Made by a program: the position numbers and the translations under genes. This document shows positions 35,163 to 44,276 of a stretch of DNA of 64,000 nt, piece after piece. Numbering within the stretch: the stretch's first letter is position 1; each line of letters opens with the position of its first letter. Source of the DNA: CAZPWF01 sp964590725 (GTDB lineage: Bacteria; Patescibacteriota; Saccharimonadia; Saccharimonadales; JACQNP01); NCBI GenBank assembly GCA_964590725.1, contig CAZPWF010000004.1, positions 1 through 64,000 on the forward strand. The letters run 5' to 3'. Under the pieces are notes generated by a model. It saw only the letters and a program-made list of their open reading frames with translations. It searched no databases and had not been told where the DNA came from.

Positions 35163-36696
35163 CTGTGGTAATCTCCTGAACCTTTATTGGTTCTTTGTTT
35201 AGTTTAATACGTGTCATCAATTGTTTAAAGAGGGTTGGGTCGCGCTCGGCAACTCGTTCTAGCCAACTGCTAACAATAACCAGGGCGTCATTTGTGCTCA
35301 TACCGTCATCTGTTTTGTGTCTAAGTTCTGGGTGGTCGTGTTCAACTTGTTTGACGACCTTTTCAAACACGTGTGGCAATACCGTGTCGCGTCTTCCAAG
35401 GCTTTCTACAAGAGTTATATATGTCTGTGCAGCGCGGAGCATTTCTGATGCCTCGAGTTTCATTACCAGCCCAAATCGATTATTTTTGTTAATCATTTGG
35501 TTCATAACTTGTAAAATTCTTCCGTCTTGTAACATGGGTCTGATATCTTGACCTCCCATAGAACTACTAAAGGATTCTTGGGCAACCTTTCCGACATCTT
35601 GAGTGAAGTTTGCATCTGCATCTGGATTACGCGTCATTGAACTGAGTTTTTTGAGCGCACGATAAAGGTCGCTGACAAAAAATCTCATAAACTGCTCGAA
35701 TAATCGGGTTATATTTTGCCCGTCTTTGTACATTTCATTCCATTCGTCGATAAGCCCAAAAAAGGCAGCTTTATTGGGTGGAGTCGGTGCTGAAATACCA
35801 AAATCAATTAATCCAATCCGATCATTTGTCATAAAACGTACGTTTCCTGGGTGTGGATCGCCTTGAATATGAGTAAGGTTAAACACCCCATTAATTGTTT
35901 CAAATCCAAGTGTCTCTAGTTGGTTATCTATATTTGAGCCCAGCTGTTCTTGTATGTAGATGTTGGGTTTTACTCCTTGTTCTTGCAGTTTCATTAATTG
36001 CGCCCCCGATATACCGTCTACGTATTCTTGTACGATTATGTTTTTCGTACATAAATTCATAAAAGTTTGTGGGACGATGAATTTATCGTGGCCTTTATAG
36101 AACTGGTATAACTCGTCGGCAAACTTAGCTTCCGCAGCGTAATCTGTTTCCTTTAGCGTTGCCTTGATAAAATCTTTAACGGCTTCATTTAAGCTAACAT
36201 CCATATTAGGATATAGCTTTGATATAAACCTGCGGCTAAATATGCCGAGTAATCTTAGATCGTGACGTAGTAGTTCTCGCACCATAGGTCTGAGAACTTT
36301 AATAATTACTGGAGTGCCATTTATGTGTTGTCCGTAATAAACCTGCCCAAAACTTCCTGCAGCGAAGGGTTGCGGTTGTATGCTAGTAATCTCTAACAAT
36401 TTTTCTGGAGATAATTCATGCCGTAAAATTGCTACAACATCAATTGGTTCTGAGTCCAAGTTTTCAAATATTTTTAGACGTTCTGGATTGTGCCATTTTC
36501 TGATTGCAGGACTACGCAGCAAAACTCCTTGCAAGAATTTCACATATACGCCGCCAAGACTAACAAATTCATCACATACCAGTGTATACATTTGTTCGTC
36601 TTTGCCTCTTTTGTGGAGATAGAATGATCTAGTTATGAGTTTAGCAAGACGAGCTGTTCGATAGCGCTTAATTGCGCTAACAGTTTTCGATCCCAT
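35155..36696 (-). CDS. ubiB: ABC1/UbiB-like atypical kinase
   Basis: The 513-aa protein has UbiB family marks: the Ala-rich loop PFAAGSFGQVYYG (instead of a Gly-rich P-loop), PVIIKVLRP with the Lys, ETDYAAEA (KxGQ/ExD segment), QGDPHPGN (catalytic loop) and IGLIDFG (metal). The C-terminal extension is long. UbiB proteins support quinone metabolism through ATPase activity; in this organism the target is unknown. It is adjacent to a small membrane gene on each side. The presence of cytochrome bd makes a quinone link attractive. Confidence 0.85.
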   Translation of the reverse strand: MGSKTVSAIKRYRTARLAKLITRSFYLHKRGKDEQMYTLVCDEFVSLGGVYVKFLQGVLLRSPAIRKWHNPERLKIFENLDSEPIDVVAILRHELSPEKLLEITSIQPQPFAAGSFGQVYYGQHINGTPVIIKVLRPMVRELLRHDLRLLGIFSRRFISKLYPNMDVSLNEAVKDFIKATLKETDYAAEAKFADELYQFYKGHDKFIVPQTFMNLCTKNIIVQEYVDGISGAQLMKLQEQGVKPNIYIQEQLGSNIDNQLETLGFETINGVFNLTHIQGDPHPGNVRFMTNDRIGLIDFGISAPTPPNKAAFFGLIDEWNEMYKDGQNITRLFEQFMRFFVSDLYRALKKLSSMTRNPDADANFTQDVGKVAQESFSSSMGGQDIRPMLQDGRILQVMNQMINKNNRFGLVMKLEASEMLRAAQTYITLVESLGRRDTVLPHVFEKVVKQVEHDHPELRHKTDDGMSTNDALVIVSSWLERVAERDPTLFKQLMTRIKLNKEPIKVQEITTDA

Positions 36697-36855
36697 TTAT
36701 CTCTTACCAAAACCGATTAGAAACAGCAATACGGTCGAAGCCATCACCGCAAGATATAGTTGGAATATCTCCGTGCTACTATTTCTTGTTATTGCAATTA
36801 GGATTACCGCCACCCAAATCAAGAGAATAGTAAAGAATATAGAGATATACCGCAT
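36697..36855 (-). CDS. Small two-helix membrane protein before ubiB (52 aa)
   Basis: This 52-codon ORF reads MRYISIFFTILLIWV... to LLFLIGFGKR, with two helices joined by a short polar loop (TRNSSTE). Its TAA is directly followed by the ubiB ATG (TAAATG). TATAAT on the minus strand (36862-36867) ends 6 nt before the ATG, the same leaderless layout as neighbouring genes. It is too short for most gene callers, but the promoter and coupling support it. Confidence 0.65.
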   Translation of the reverse strand: MRYISIFFTILLIWVAVILIAITRNSSTEIFQLYLAVMASTVLLFLIGFGKR

Positions 36856-36861
36856 ACGGTT

Positions 36862-36867
36862 ATTATA
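36862..36867 (-). promoter_or_regulatory. -10 box for small gene-ubiB unit
   Basis: TATAAT on the minus strand, 6 nt before the start codon at 36855. It probably drives the three-gene unit 36855 to 34974. Confidence 0.6.
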
Positions 36868-37090
36868 TCATAAAAATATAAAAATTACTCATATAAAAAG
36901 CCCATCTTATGATGATCGCTTTATTAGTAGCCTTAAAATTTAAAACCATGAACCTTACCTTACGAGTTTACTACGTACTTTAAATGAGGCTTAAGATAGG
37001 TTAAATTGCGACGCACCTACTGCGCCGCCTTATATTAATACTAAGGCTATTGCCGTACGAAAGGAATTGTAAAGATTTTTCTATCGCTTA

Positions 37091-37486
37091 CTAGTTCTCG
37101 AACGAAAGAGTTCCGGCGCGAATACCTCTAACGATGTCGTCGAAGGGGTTCTGTAGACTGTCGGGATTTGCCTTGGCAAATTCATCAGCTTTAAGCTCGT
37201 ATTCTGAAAGTCGACGCTCTGCAGGATCTTCGTTTTTGCTTGGTGTTAAGTCTAGTTGTTCAGTGCTAAGGGTACGATCTGTCATTTCGTCAATAACTTT
37301 TGGTAGTACAAGCCCCTCAACACAAACAGCTCTACCTATAGCCTGTACGGGCGGTAATTCGTTTAGAGATCGACTATCGCCAGTCATATCGGCCCAAATT
37401 TCAAACGAAGTATCAACGGCTGCGCGATATACTTCTACATCAATGCCTAACTCACTTGCTGCTCTCACCTCAAAGTCTCTACTCAT
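37091..37486 (-). CDS. Hypothetical acidic protein
   Basis: The frame could start at TTG 37501, but ATG 37486 (MSRDFEVRAASELGIDVEVY) is more likely, with a TACTAT box 6 nt upstream. The 131-aa product is acidic and soluble with no recognised domain. It is preceded by about 220 bp (36871-37090) with no gene I can support. Confidence 0.5.
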   Translation of the reverse strand: MSRDFEVRAASELGIDVEVYRAAVDTSFEIWADMTGDSRSLNELPPVQAIGRAVCVEGLVLPKVIDEMTDRTLSTEQLDLTPSKNEDPAERRLSEYELKADEFAKANPDSLQNPFDDIVRGIRAGTLSFEN

Positions 37487-37687
37487 ACTAATATAGTACA
37501 ACTAAACATCAATATAGTCAATTATTTCCTACGTTACAACACTAAATGACAGTGATAAACGCAGGTCACGAGGTCAAATTTTCAGCGATATAAGACTAGC
37601 ACAAGCGCAATTTAGATATTCCAAAATTTTTCAATAATTAGTGTCGAACCTACGTGTAGCGGACAATTCTGTATCTGTTATAAAACT

Positions 37688-37717
37688 AAATCCACCATAC
37701 AATTTGATGGTGGATTT
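37688..37717 (-). terminator. Hairpin terminator downstream of tRNA-Pro
   Basis: AAATCCACCAT (37688-37698) pairs perfectly with ATGGTGGATTT (37707-37717) around an 8-nt loop. On the minus strand it is followed by AGTTTTAT. It lies 15 nt beyond the tRNA 3' end. No gene is seen in 37502-37687. Confidence 0.6.
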
Positions 37718-37732
37718 AAGTAAAATTTCTTC

Positions 37733-37809
37733 TGGTCGGGGTGAAAGGACTCGAACCTTCGACCTCACGGTCCCAAACCGCGCGCGCTAGCCAACTGCGC
37801 CACACCCCG
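37733..37809 (-). tRNA. tRNA-Pro (TGG anticodon)
   Basis: Cloverleaf of 77 nt with encoded CCA. The acceptor stem is CGGGGTG/CACCCCG, the anticodon loop is TTTGGGA giving TGG, and the T-arm has GGTTCGAGTCC. Confidence 0.95.
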
Positions 37810-37949
37810 GAATCACCGGTTAATTCGACAAGAGTTATTTTAACACTTATCGTAGCTTTTTATAAGCCCTCATTTATCAAATGCTTACAATATTGACTGG
37901 CCCAGACTGAAGTGAGAATATAATTATATAAAATAAGTGGGGAGGTAGT

Positions 37950-38153
37950 ATGTTTGCAACAACATTATTGGGTTATACGATAAATACAATTTGGTCAGTA
38001 ATAGTTCTGTTAATATGGATCGGTATAGCCTTTTGGCCTGCAAGGGTTGCTAGGCGTAAAGGACATAGTTTCTTGTTATTCTTCATATTTAGTATTTTCT
38101 TTTTTCCGTTAGCACTGCTGGTTGCGTATCTGTTGCCAAATCGTAACAACTAG
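37950..38153 (+). CDS. Small two-helix membrane protein
   Basis: The 67-aa protein has two hydrophobic helices separated by WPARVARRKGHS. A strong Shine-Dalgarno (GGGGAGG) lies 5 nt before the ATG, and a TATAAT sits about 30 nt upstream. The shape resembles small phage- or cell-envelope-associated proteins. Function unknown. Confidence 0.6.
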   Translation: MFATTLLGYTINTIWSVIVLLIWIGIAFWPARVARRKGHSFLLFFIFSIFFFPLALLVAYLLPNRNN

Positions 38154-38233
38154 TTTTATTAGCTACGCGCCGAATGTAATCTCAACTTTTGCTTATGTGT
38201 TGTATAATAAGCATGTACATTTTGGTGTAAGGT

Positions 38234-39979
38234 ATGAAAATAAAAAAAGCAAACTTGCTTATCTCGCTAATAATAGTGGTTTCGATCTCGGCGCCACTAA
38301 TAAAATATGGGATTGTATCGGCGGCTACTCTAGAAGTAAATACAACTGGAGACGCATCTGACAATAACCCTGGGGATGGAACTTGCGATGATGGATCTGG
38401 TGACTGTAGTCTTCGAGCGGCAATTGAAGAAGCAAATGCAGGTTTGGGCACGGACACGATTAATTTTGCAATTCCGGGGAGTGGTCCTCACACCATAACT
38501 CCGTCGTCATCTTATGATATTTACGACACTGTAATTATTGACGGAATTACACAGGCCGGTGCCTCGTGTGGGACTCTAGTGCCGTCTCTTCCTGCAAACT
38601 CAAACACTGTACATAATTTAAAAATTAGTATAGATGGAACCAACACAAATGCAATTTTCAATTTTAGTGGTTTTTCTCCAACTAATGACGCATCAGGTTC
38701 AGTAGTTAGAGGATTTGATCTAATTAATTCAAACATAACTTATGGAGCTATAGCAATACATCCGGACTCAGGTGCTGTCGCAGATAATGTCCAGATTAAC
38801 TGTAATTATATCGGCACTGATATTAATGGTGATGTAGCTCAGCCAAATAGTTTTGGTTTATATGTTGTTGGGGTTAATGGTGCAGTGATAACAAATAACC
38901 TTATTTCTGGTAACTCTAGTGCTGCAATTAATTCGTACGGTAATAATTATATTCATCATAATTTAGTTGGAACTAATAAGACAGGTCTGACTTCTATCGC
39001 CAACGATACCGGAATTTTATTAGGAGTCAATGGTGAATTTAGCTCAAATGTTATATCTGGAAATAATAAGGGAATAAATGCTTATGACGCCTCTAACGTT
39101 ACATCAAATCTAATTGGCTTGAATTTGAAAGGCACCCCATTAGGTAATTTAGAGTATGGAATTAAAATTAGAGCTTCTTCTGTTAATATTGGCGGCGGTA
39201 GTAATAGTGGTAGAAATTATATATCTGCGAATGGAGGACCGGGAGTTTGGATTTATTCCGAAGAAAATAATGGAGACGGATGTTCGGACTTTACTACTTC
39301 TGACAATAGTATCGAGGGTAATTATATAGGCACAAATATAAATGGTGAGATAGAGAATGATTACGGCAATGATATAGGTGTGATGATAAATTCAAAAACT
39401 ACAAACAGTTGTAGCGCGTTTAATTTTAATAATACTATTGGTGGGCCTAATTCTGGAGACGGTAACATAATCGCAGGCAATAAGAAGCAAGGAGTTTTGA
39501 TTTATGATGATCAATCAGCGATGGCTTTTGCAAAAAACAATGCAGTGATCGGTAATAGTATTTTTGGTAATGGAGACCTAGGAATTGATCTTGCACAAGA
39601 CAACGATAATGATGGAATAGCAGACACAAATATAGGCCCCAACAGTATTAATAGCTTGCTATTGAGTGATTCTGGTTTTGCCAACCATTTTATTAATTTT
39701 CCAAAAGTTAATAGTGTAAGTGCTACAGATAACAAATTAACGGTAAATTATAACTATATTGCTAACCCGCCCGGCGCAGACTCCATAGTAGGTTATAGAC
39801 TTGATTTTTACCTCAACGAAGAACTAGACAAGAGCGGATACGGGCAGGGTAAAACCCATATCGGATCTTTTATAATTGACGGATCCGCTACTAACGCCAA
39901 CCACACTTTTATATTAGGTGAAAAAATAACAAAGAGCTATTTTATAAGCACAACAGCGACGGTATTGTATGAAAAATAG
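38234..39979 (+). CDS. Secreted CSLREA/parallel beta-helix surface protein
   Basis: The 581-aa protein has a signal peptide (about 1-33) and then a CSLREA-type start (LEVNTTGDASDNNPGDGTC..CSLRAAIEEANA). A right-handed beta-helix rich in Asn/Gly/Ile follows (NLISGNSSAAINSYGNNYI, NFNNTIGGPNSGDGNIIAGN). It has no C-terminal anchor of its own; the frame ends 11 nt inside the next gene. That next gene encodes a tiny wall-anchored protein, so the two may work together. Beta-helix proteins often bind or cleave polysaccharides. Confidence 0.8.
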   Translation: MKIKKANLLISLIIVVSISAPLIKYGIVSAATLEVNTTGDASDNNPGDGTCDDGSGDCSLRAAIEEANAGLGTDTINFAIPGSGPHTITPSSSYDIYDTVIIDGITQAGASCGTLVPSLPANSNTVHNLKISIDGTNTNAIFNFSGFSPTNDASGSVVRGFDLINSNITYGAIAIHPDSGAVADNVQINCNYIGTDINGDVAQPNSFGLYVVGVNGAVITNNLISGNSSAAINSYGNNYIHHNLVGTNKTGLTSIANDTGILLGVNGEFSSNVISGNNKGINAYDASNVTSNLIGLNLKGTPLGNLEYGIKIRASSVNIGGGSNSGRNYISANGGPGVWIYSEENNGDGCSDFTTSDNSIEGNYIGTNINGEIENDYGNDIGVMINSKTTNSCSAFNFNNTIGGPNSGDGNIIAGNKKQGVLIYDDQSAMAFAKNNAVIGNSIFGNGDLGIDLAQDNDNDGIADTNIGPNSINSLLLSDSGFANHFINFPKVNSVSATDNKLTVNYNYIANPPGADSIVGYRLDFYLNEELDKSGYGQGKTHIGSFIIDGSATNANHTFILGEKITKSYFISTTATVLYEK

Positions 39980-40304
39980 CACCTTAAATTTAAAGAATAT
40001 CCGCATTGTGGCCATCGCGACGATTATGCTTTTTGTTTGCGTAGCTGTGCCTTGTCGAGTTAGCGCGGCAGAAATTTCACCAAGCGAGAGTACATACACT
40101 TATGGTTCTACCTCTGAATATTCTGCAGCCGAACCTGTGCAGGTTTTATCGGCTAACCAATTAGTTAATACCGGTAGCAGTATCAGTACATCAAAGCTAA
40201 TAATTGGTTCATTAAGTATGCTTTTGGTCGTGAGTGTTATTTTAATTTCGATTAAATCTCGACGTTACGCTTATAAGTATCGTTTCGGACGCAAAAATAC
40301 ATAG
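39969..40304 (+). CDS. Tiny sortase substrate (111 aa)
   Basis: The protein has a signal peptide (1-33, ending RVSAAE), only about 45 residues of Ser/Thr/Glu-rich linker and then a sorting signal: QLVNTGSS, a hydrophobic segment (LIIGSLSMLLVVSVILISI) and a strongly basic tail. The mature wall peptide would be about 45 aa. It starts 11 nt inside the beta-helix gene, and the sortase gene follows after 6 nt. One reading is that it is an anchor piece for the upstream anchorless protein. Confidence 0.75.
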   Translation: MKNSTLNLKNIRIVAIATIMLFVCVAVPCRVSAAEISPSESTYTYGSTSEYSAAEPVQVLSANQLVNTGSSISTSKLIIGSLSMLLVVSVILISIKSRRYAYKYRFGRKNT

Positions 40305-40310
40305 CTGAAC

Positions 40311-40913
40311 ATGAAGCAGTTATACGTTCGCAAAAACAACCGAACACGCAATATTAATCTAATACTTAGCGCAGCTATAATTATTGTGAATCTATATATT
40401 TTGGTTTTTCCGTTTGTGCCATTGATTAACAGTTGGCTTGAGGGGCTGTTTGGCCAACAGCCCTCGATTGTTGCTGCATATAATTCTAAAAAAATCGATA
40501 GTGTTCAGCAACCTCAGGGAAATTTATTAGTTATACCTAGATTATCCATGCAAGAAAATATAAATGAAGGCAAAACTGCGGCTGCACTTAAATCTGGCGT
40601 ATGGCACCGTCCACTGACAAGCACGCCGAACAAGAAAAGCAACACCGTGCTTGTAGGTCACAGACTGACATACGAAGGAAAGGCAGTATTTTACAGTCTA
40701 GATAAGCTAAAAAAAGGTGATGACATATTTGTTTATTGGGAAGGGAAGAGATATCAATATAAGGTTAATTCCATAGATCAGGTTCCAGCGTCGGCAATAG
40801 AAGTAGAGTCAGCCAAAGGCGCTCCAACCCTGACGCTTTACACCTGTACGCCATTATGGACTGCAAAAGATCGATTGGTTGTGACGTCATCGCTGGTAGA
40901 CGAGGTAAGATGA
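40311..40913 (+). CDS. Sortase, class D/E-like
   Basis: The 200-aa protein has an N-terminal membrane helix (about 15-38) and a sortase domain with H117 (VLVGHRLTYEG), C179 (LTLYTCTPLWTAKDRL) and R188. The TCTP-x-TA-x-x-RL pattern fits class D or E sortases rather than the class F pair at 28564-30719. All three catalytic residues are present. It should process the VNTG substrate encoded just upstream. Confidence 0.9.
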   Translation: MKQLYVRKNNRTRNINLILSAAIIIVNLYILVFPFVPLINSWLEGLFGQQPSIVAAYNSKKIDSVQQPQGNLLVIPRLSMQENINEGKTAAALKSGVWHRPLTSTPNKKSNTVLVGHRLTYEGKAVFYSLDKLKKGDDIFVYWEGKRYQYKVNSIDQVPASAIEVESAKGAPTLTLYTCTPLWTAKDRLVVTSSLVDEVR

Positions 40914-41023
40914 CAGAAAAGAAACGCACAATAGTTCTGGTCGTTCTCCTAATTATTAGCATTGCATTGTTAGCCTGGCTAAGGAACACCTATACAAATA
41001 ATTTTACAGATTTACTGAATTAG
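40910..41023 (+). CDS. 37-aa single-helix protein coupled to sortase
   Basis: ATG lies inside the sortase stop (ATGA), giving MTEKKRTIVLVV... with one membrane helix and a short polar tail (RNTYTNNFTDLLN). The coupling supports real translation. It may assist the sortase or its substrate in the membrane; this is inference from position. Confidence 0.5.
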   Translation: MTEKKRTIVLVVLLIISIALLAWLRNTYTNNFTDLLN

Positions 41024-41082
41024 AAACCAAAAGCATATATAGGTATATAATTAGTAACACTAAGGTAACTTAAATAAACATA

Positions 41083-41727
41083 ATGGATTCACTCGGATAT
41101 AACGACAGTAAACAAATTGAGTCATTTAGTAGTTTTTTGATTCCAAGCATTCAAGAGGCGCTATTATATTTTATTATCTCATTTTCAATTATTTTACTTG
41201 CAAATGTTAAAACAATTTGGGGGTTACTTGGTGAGTATTCAGACATTAACGCCGTTACATCTTCGGAGGCATTTACTGCGCAATTAGCAGTATTTGATAA
41301 ATACTTTGCATCAAATGCTTTGGGCCAAGCAACAGTATTTATAGTATGGGGAATAATCGGTTGTTTGGCTTACATGATTGTATGGGCGGTTCAACATTTC
41401 TATGTTCGCTTAAAACACGACGTTGACGACAGCAACAATGAGCATGTTAAGCGTTCAGTTAAAGGGTATTGGCAGTCCAGGTTTGCACAGCACCTATTCT
41501 TTGGGGCTAGCATTTTCATATTTTTAGTAGCTATAATTGCTGGTTTTATGGTGTTTCCTCTAATTTCAACTCTCGGAAGAATGAGTATATATAACCTAAG
41601 CGTTTTTTCGGATTACAGATTTGCTTTAGCGGGATTAATCCTAGGAGCATTTTATATATATGTCTTGGTAAGATTATGGAAAGTTACTAGATATACAGTT
41701 AGCCTGTATTTTGCAAATACTGATTAG
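41083..41727 (+). CDS. Four-helix membrane protein, unknown
   Basis: The 214-aa protein has four hydrophobic helices (about 23-45, 85-107, 140-165 and 180-200) with a charged loop (KHDVDDSNNEHVKRS). Family unknown. TATAAT near 41046 gives a short leader. It sits between the sortase unit and the large repeat protein. Confidence 0.6.
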   Translation: MDSLGYNDSKQIESFSSFLIPSIQEALLYFIISFSIILLANVKTIWGLLGEYSDINAVTSSEAFTAQLAVFDKYFASNALGQATVFIVWGIIGCLAYMIVWAVQHFYVRLKHDVDDSNNEHVKRSVKGYWQSRFAQHLFFGASIFIFLVAIIAGFMVFPLISTLGRMSIYNLSVFSDYRFALAGLILGAFYIYVLVRLWKVTRYTVSLYFANTD

Positions 41728-41782
41728 TTTGTTTTTCTAGACAATACTGTTATGCTTTTATCAAGCAATAAAAAGGAATTAT

Positions 41783-44254
41783 ATGCCTACCCTCACCCCC
41801 AAAAAGCCCAAAAATAAAGCTAAGTCTAGAAAGACCAAAACAACAGCAAAACCGAAACCAAAAATAAAAGCTTTACCAAAAGCCAAACATTCACACATAA
41901 AGAGAGTACACCATTGGCTAAAGCTTAATAAAAGAGGCTTTGTTAAAAAGAAATTCATTATCTTCATAGCCGTCTTTGCTGTCATTGGTGGTGGCTATAT
42001 GGCTTATAGAAGTTTCGCCTACACTTCATTGGTGGGTGCTGACGGCGAGTACACCTCGCTAACTCCGGCGAGAATACTAGATACGCGTGATGGTACAGGT
42101 GGCTACAAGACACCTATCGCTGCCAACCAATCCGTCGCCGTACAAATTACTGGCCGGGGTGGAATACCTGCCAGCGGTGTCAAGGCGGTTGTTATGAATG
42201 TAACCGTTACGAACGGCACGGCAGGTAGTTACCTGACTGTCTATCCAAGTGGGGAATCAAAACCCACGACGTCAAACATTGGCTTCGGTCCAGGACAAAC
42301 AATATCGAACCAAGTTACAGCCAAGATAGGCGCAGACGGTAAACTAATGGTTTACAACGCTGTCGGTAGTGCACATGTCATATTTGATGTGGCGGGTTAT
42401 TATGCTAATGCCGAAGGGACGCCAGGTAGTCGCTATAGCTCTTTAGAACAACCGAGCCGAATTTTAGATACGCGAACTTACAATGGGTCTAATGCACAAC
42501 CGGTAGGTCAGAACCAATCCGTCGCCGTACAAATTACTGGCCGGGGTGGAATACCTGCCAGCGGTGTCAAGGCGGTTGTTATGAATGTAACCGTTACGAA
42601 CGGCACGGCAGGTAGTTACCTGACTGTCTATCCAAGTGGGGAATCAAAACCCACGACGTCAAACATTGGCTTCGGTCCAGGACAAACAATATCGAACCAA
42701 GTTACAGCCAAGATAGGCGCAGACGGTAAACTAATGGTTTACAACGCTGTCGGTAGTGCACATGTCATATTTGATGTGGCGGGTTATTATACGGACGACT
42801 ATAGTTTACCGGCATTGCGTAATACTCAGCATGGACGATTTGTTGCAGTTTCACCTACTCGAATCTTGGATACTCGCGATAAAACGAAAAATATATACAA
42901 CTCTTCTACCCCGATAAGTACTGCTACGATAATGGATTACAATGCTACCATAGATAAAGTAGTCTCACCTGACAAAGTGATGGCTCTTGTGACAAATGTA
43001 ACCGTTACGAATGGCACGGCAGGCAGCTACCTGACTGTTTATCCTGGGGGTAACTCCAAACCAGGAACTTCTAGTATTAATTTTGGTCCAGGAGAAACAA
43101 TATCGAACCAGGTAACTACTGGCTTAGGTAATAATGGAGCATATGTTTTATCAAATGCAGTAGGGTCAGTACATGCCATCGCTGACTTAGCGGGTTATTT
43201 CTTGGAAGATGAAACTGTAAATATCGAAAGCACGGCAACAGCTTCCAATTATCAAATACCAGATAACATCACAAAATATGAGCGTGATATATCAGTCAAT
43301 TTTCCATATATTAAATACCAGGGTTACCGTCTAGGCATGGGCTATCACTCCTTAAGCTATCAACTTAATGGGGAGAAAAAGTATTTCACTGATTCTCTAC
43401 AATACATCACTTATGAAAACGACAAATGGATTTACGTTAGCTGTGATATTAGTCAGAAATGTCAGGTGCCTGTTACTGGAGCAACAAAGTCAATATACGG
43501 CGACAACCAATATGAGTTATATAAAATTCCCTATACTTTAGAGAACAATAAAAACTATCATGTGACTCATGAATTGGTCGCCAATACGCCTAACTATCCT
43601 GGGAATTGGATGCTGGTTAGTATTGTTAACTATTCAGGTCAAAAGACGGTTATATATGGGTTTAATGTAGATAAATACCCACTCCCACAAATAAGCTTAC
43701 ATAAAGGGGGGTCATTAGATTTAAATGTTAGTGGAGGTAAGTGTGATGGTGGACAAAATGTATCGGCTTCACTCAGTAATTTATTGATTAATGGTCAACC
43801 CATTAACTATACCGATGTCTGGGCTGGTAATACTGTTTCTGAAGGACCAAATACTTTAAACAATTGTCCTGGGATATCTAAGGGTGTAGTGAGAACAGGA
43901 ATGTCTAACGGTGTAAATACAAAACTAACTGTAAACGTTAATATTCCGCCCTCACAAAGAGACATAGATGGGCCAACTATAACATTTGGTGCGCCAGCAC
44001 TAGACCCGAAAGGCTCAGGATTCTATTTGGTAAAGGTTACTTCTACTGACCAAAAAGGTACAGTTAACTATATGTACGCAACCAGCGCCGAGAATTCGAA
44101 CGGATATTACTATGACTCCAAAGATAATAACGGTACATCTACGCAAACAATGAATTTATATCTATCGCAACATGCAACACATAATGTAGTAATCACTTCG
44201 GACGATAATAGCGGAAATAGTACAAGCACGCCTCAAACTATCAACATTCCATAA
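41783..44254 (+). CDS. Large exported protein with actinobacterial-type GYF/GYY repeats
   Basis: The 823-aa protein has a Lys-rich cytosolic start, one membrane helix (about 57-75) and an extracellular region. Three repeats of about 125 residues follow (about 87-480), each RILDTR...VVMNVTVTNGTAGSYLTVYP...GQTISNQV...DVAGYY. This domain is common in exported proteins of Actinobacteria. The first two repeats share 93 identical codons at the DNA level. The C-terminal half (about 490-823) contains Ig-like beta-sandwich sequence without a named domain. AAGGA precedes the ATG. A host-related or horizontally acquired surface protein is plausible. Confidence 0.78.
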   Translation: MPTLTPKKPKNKAKSRKTKTTAKPKPKIKALPKAKHSHIKRVHHWLKLNKRGFVKKKFIIFIAVFAVIGGGYMAYRSFAYTSLVGADGEYTSLTPARILDTRDGTGGYKTPIAANQSVAVQITGRGGIPASGVKAVVMNVTVTNGTAGSYLTVYPSGESKPTTSNIGFGPGQTISNQVTAKIGADGKLMVYNAVGSAHVIFDVAGYYANAEGTPGSRYSSLEQPSRILDTRTYNGSNAQPVGQNQSVAVQITGRGGIPASGVKAVVMNVTVTNGTAGSYLTVYPSGESKPTTSNIGFGPGQTISNQVTAKIGADGKLMVYNAVGSAHVIFDVAGYYTDDYSLPALRNTQHGRFVAVSPTRILDTRDKTKNIYNSSTPISTATIMDYNATIDKVVSPDKVMALVTNVTVTNGTAGSYLTVYPGGNSKPGTSSINFGPGETISNQVTTGLGNNGAYVLSNAVGSVHAIADLAGYFLEDETVNIESTATASNYQIPDNITKYERDISVNFPYIKYQGYRLGMGYHSLSYQLNGEKKYFTDSLQYITYENDKWIYVSCDISQKCQVPVTGATKSIYGDNQYELYKIPYTLENNKNYHVTHELVANTPNYPGNWMLVSIVNYSGQKTVIYGFNVDKYPLPQISLHKGGSLDLNVSGGKCDGGQNVSASLSNLLINGQPINYTDVWAGNTVSEGPNTLNNCPGISKGVVRTGMSNGVNTKLTVNVNIPPSQRDIDGPTITFGAPALDPKGSGFYLVKVTSTDQKGTVNYMYATSAENSNGYYYDSKDNNGTSTQTMNLYLSQHATHNVVITSDDNSGNSTSTPQTINIP
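42125..42403 (+). repeat. 279-bp perfect repeat, copy 1
   Basis: Identical to 42512-42790 by base-by-base reading, including third codon positions. The offset is 387 bp. Both copies lie in the same reading frame of the large exported protein. Confidence 0.95.
42512..42790 (+). repeat. 279-bp perfect repeat, copy 2
   Basis: Second copy of the repeat at 42125-42403. A third, clearly diverged repeat unit follows (about 42858-43200). Confidence 0.95.
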
Positions 44255-44276
44255 AATCTATACAATATAGCTTAGA

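Noticed and set aside
36871..37090. Small RNA or gene in the spacer
   Set aside because: I see no stable hairpin with a T-run, no ribosome site with an ORF and no known RNA motif.
42125..42790. CRISPR or non-coding repeat array
   Set aside because: The repeat is 279 bp, only two copies, in frame within a protein domain. No short repeat-spacer pattern exists anywhere in the window.
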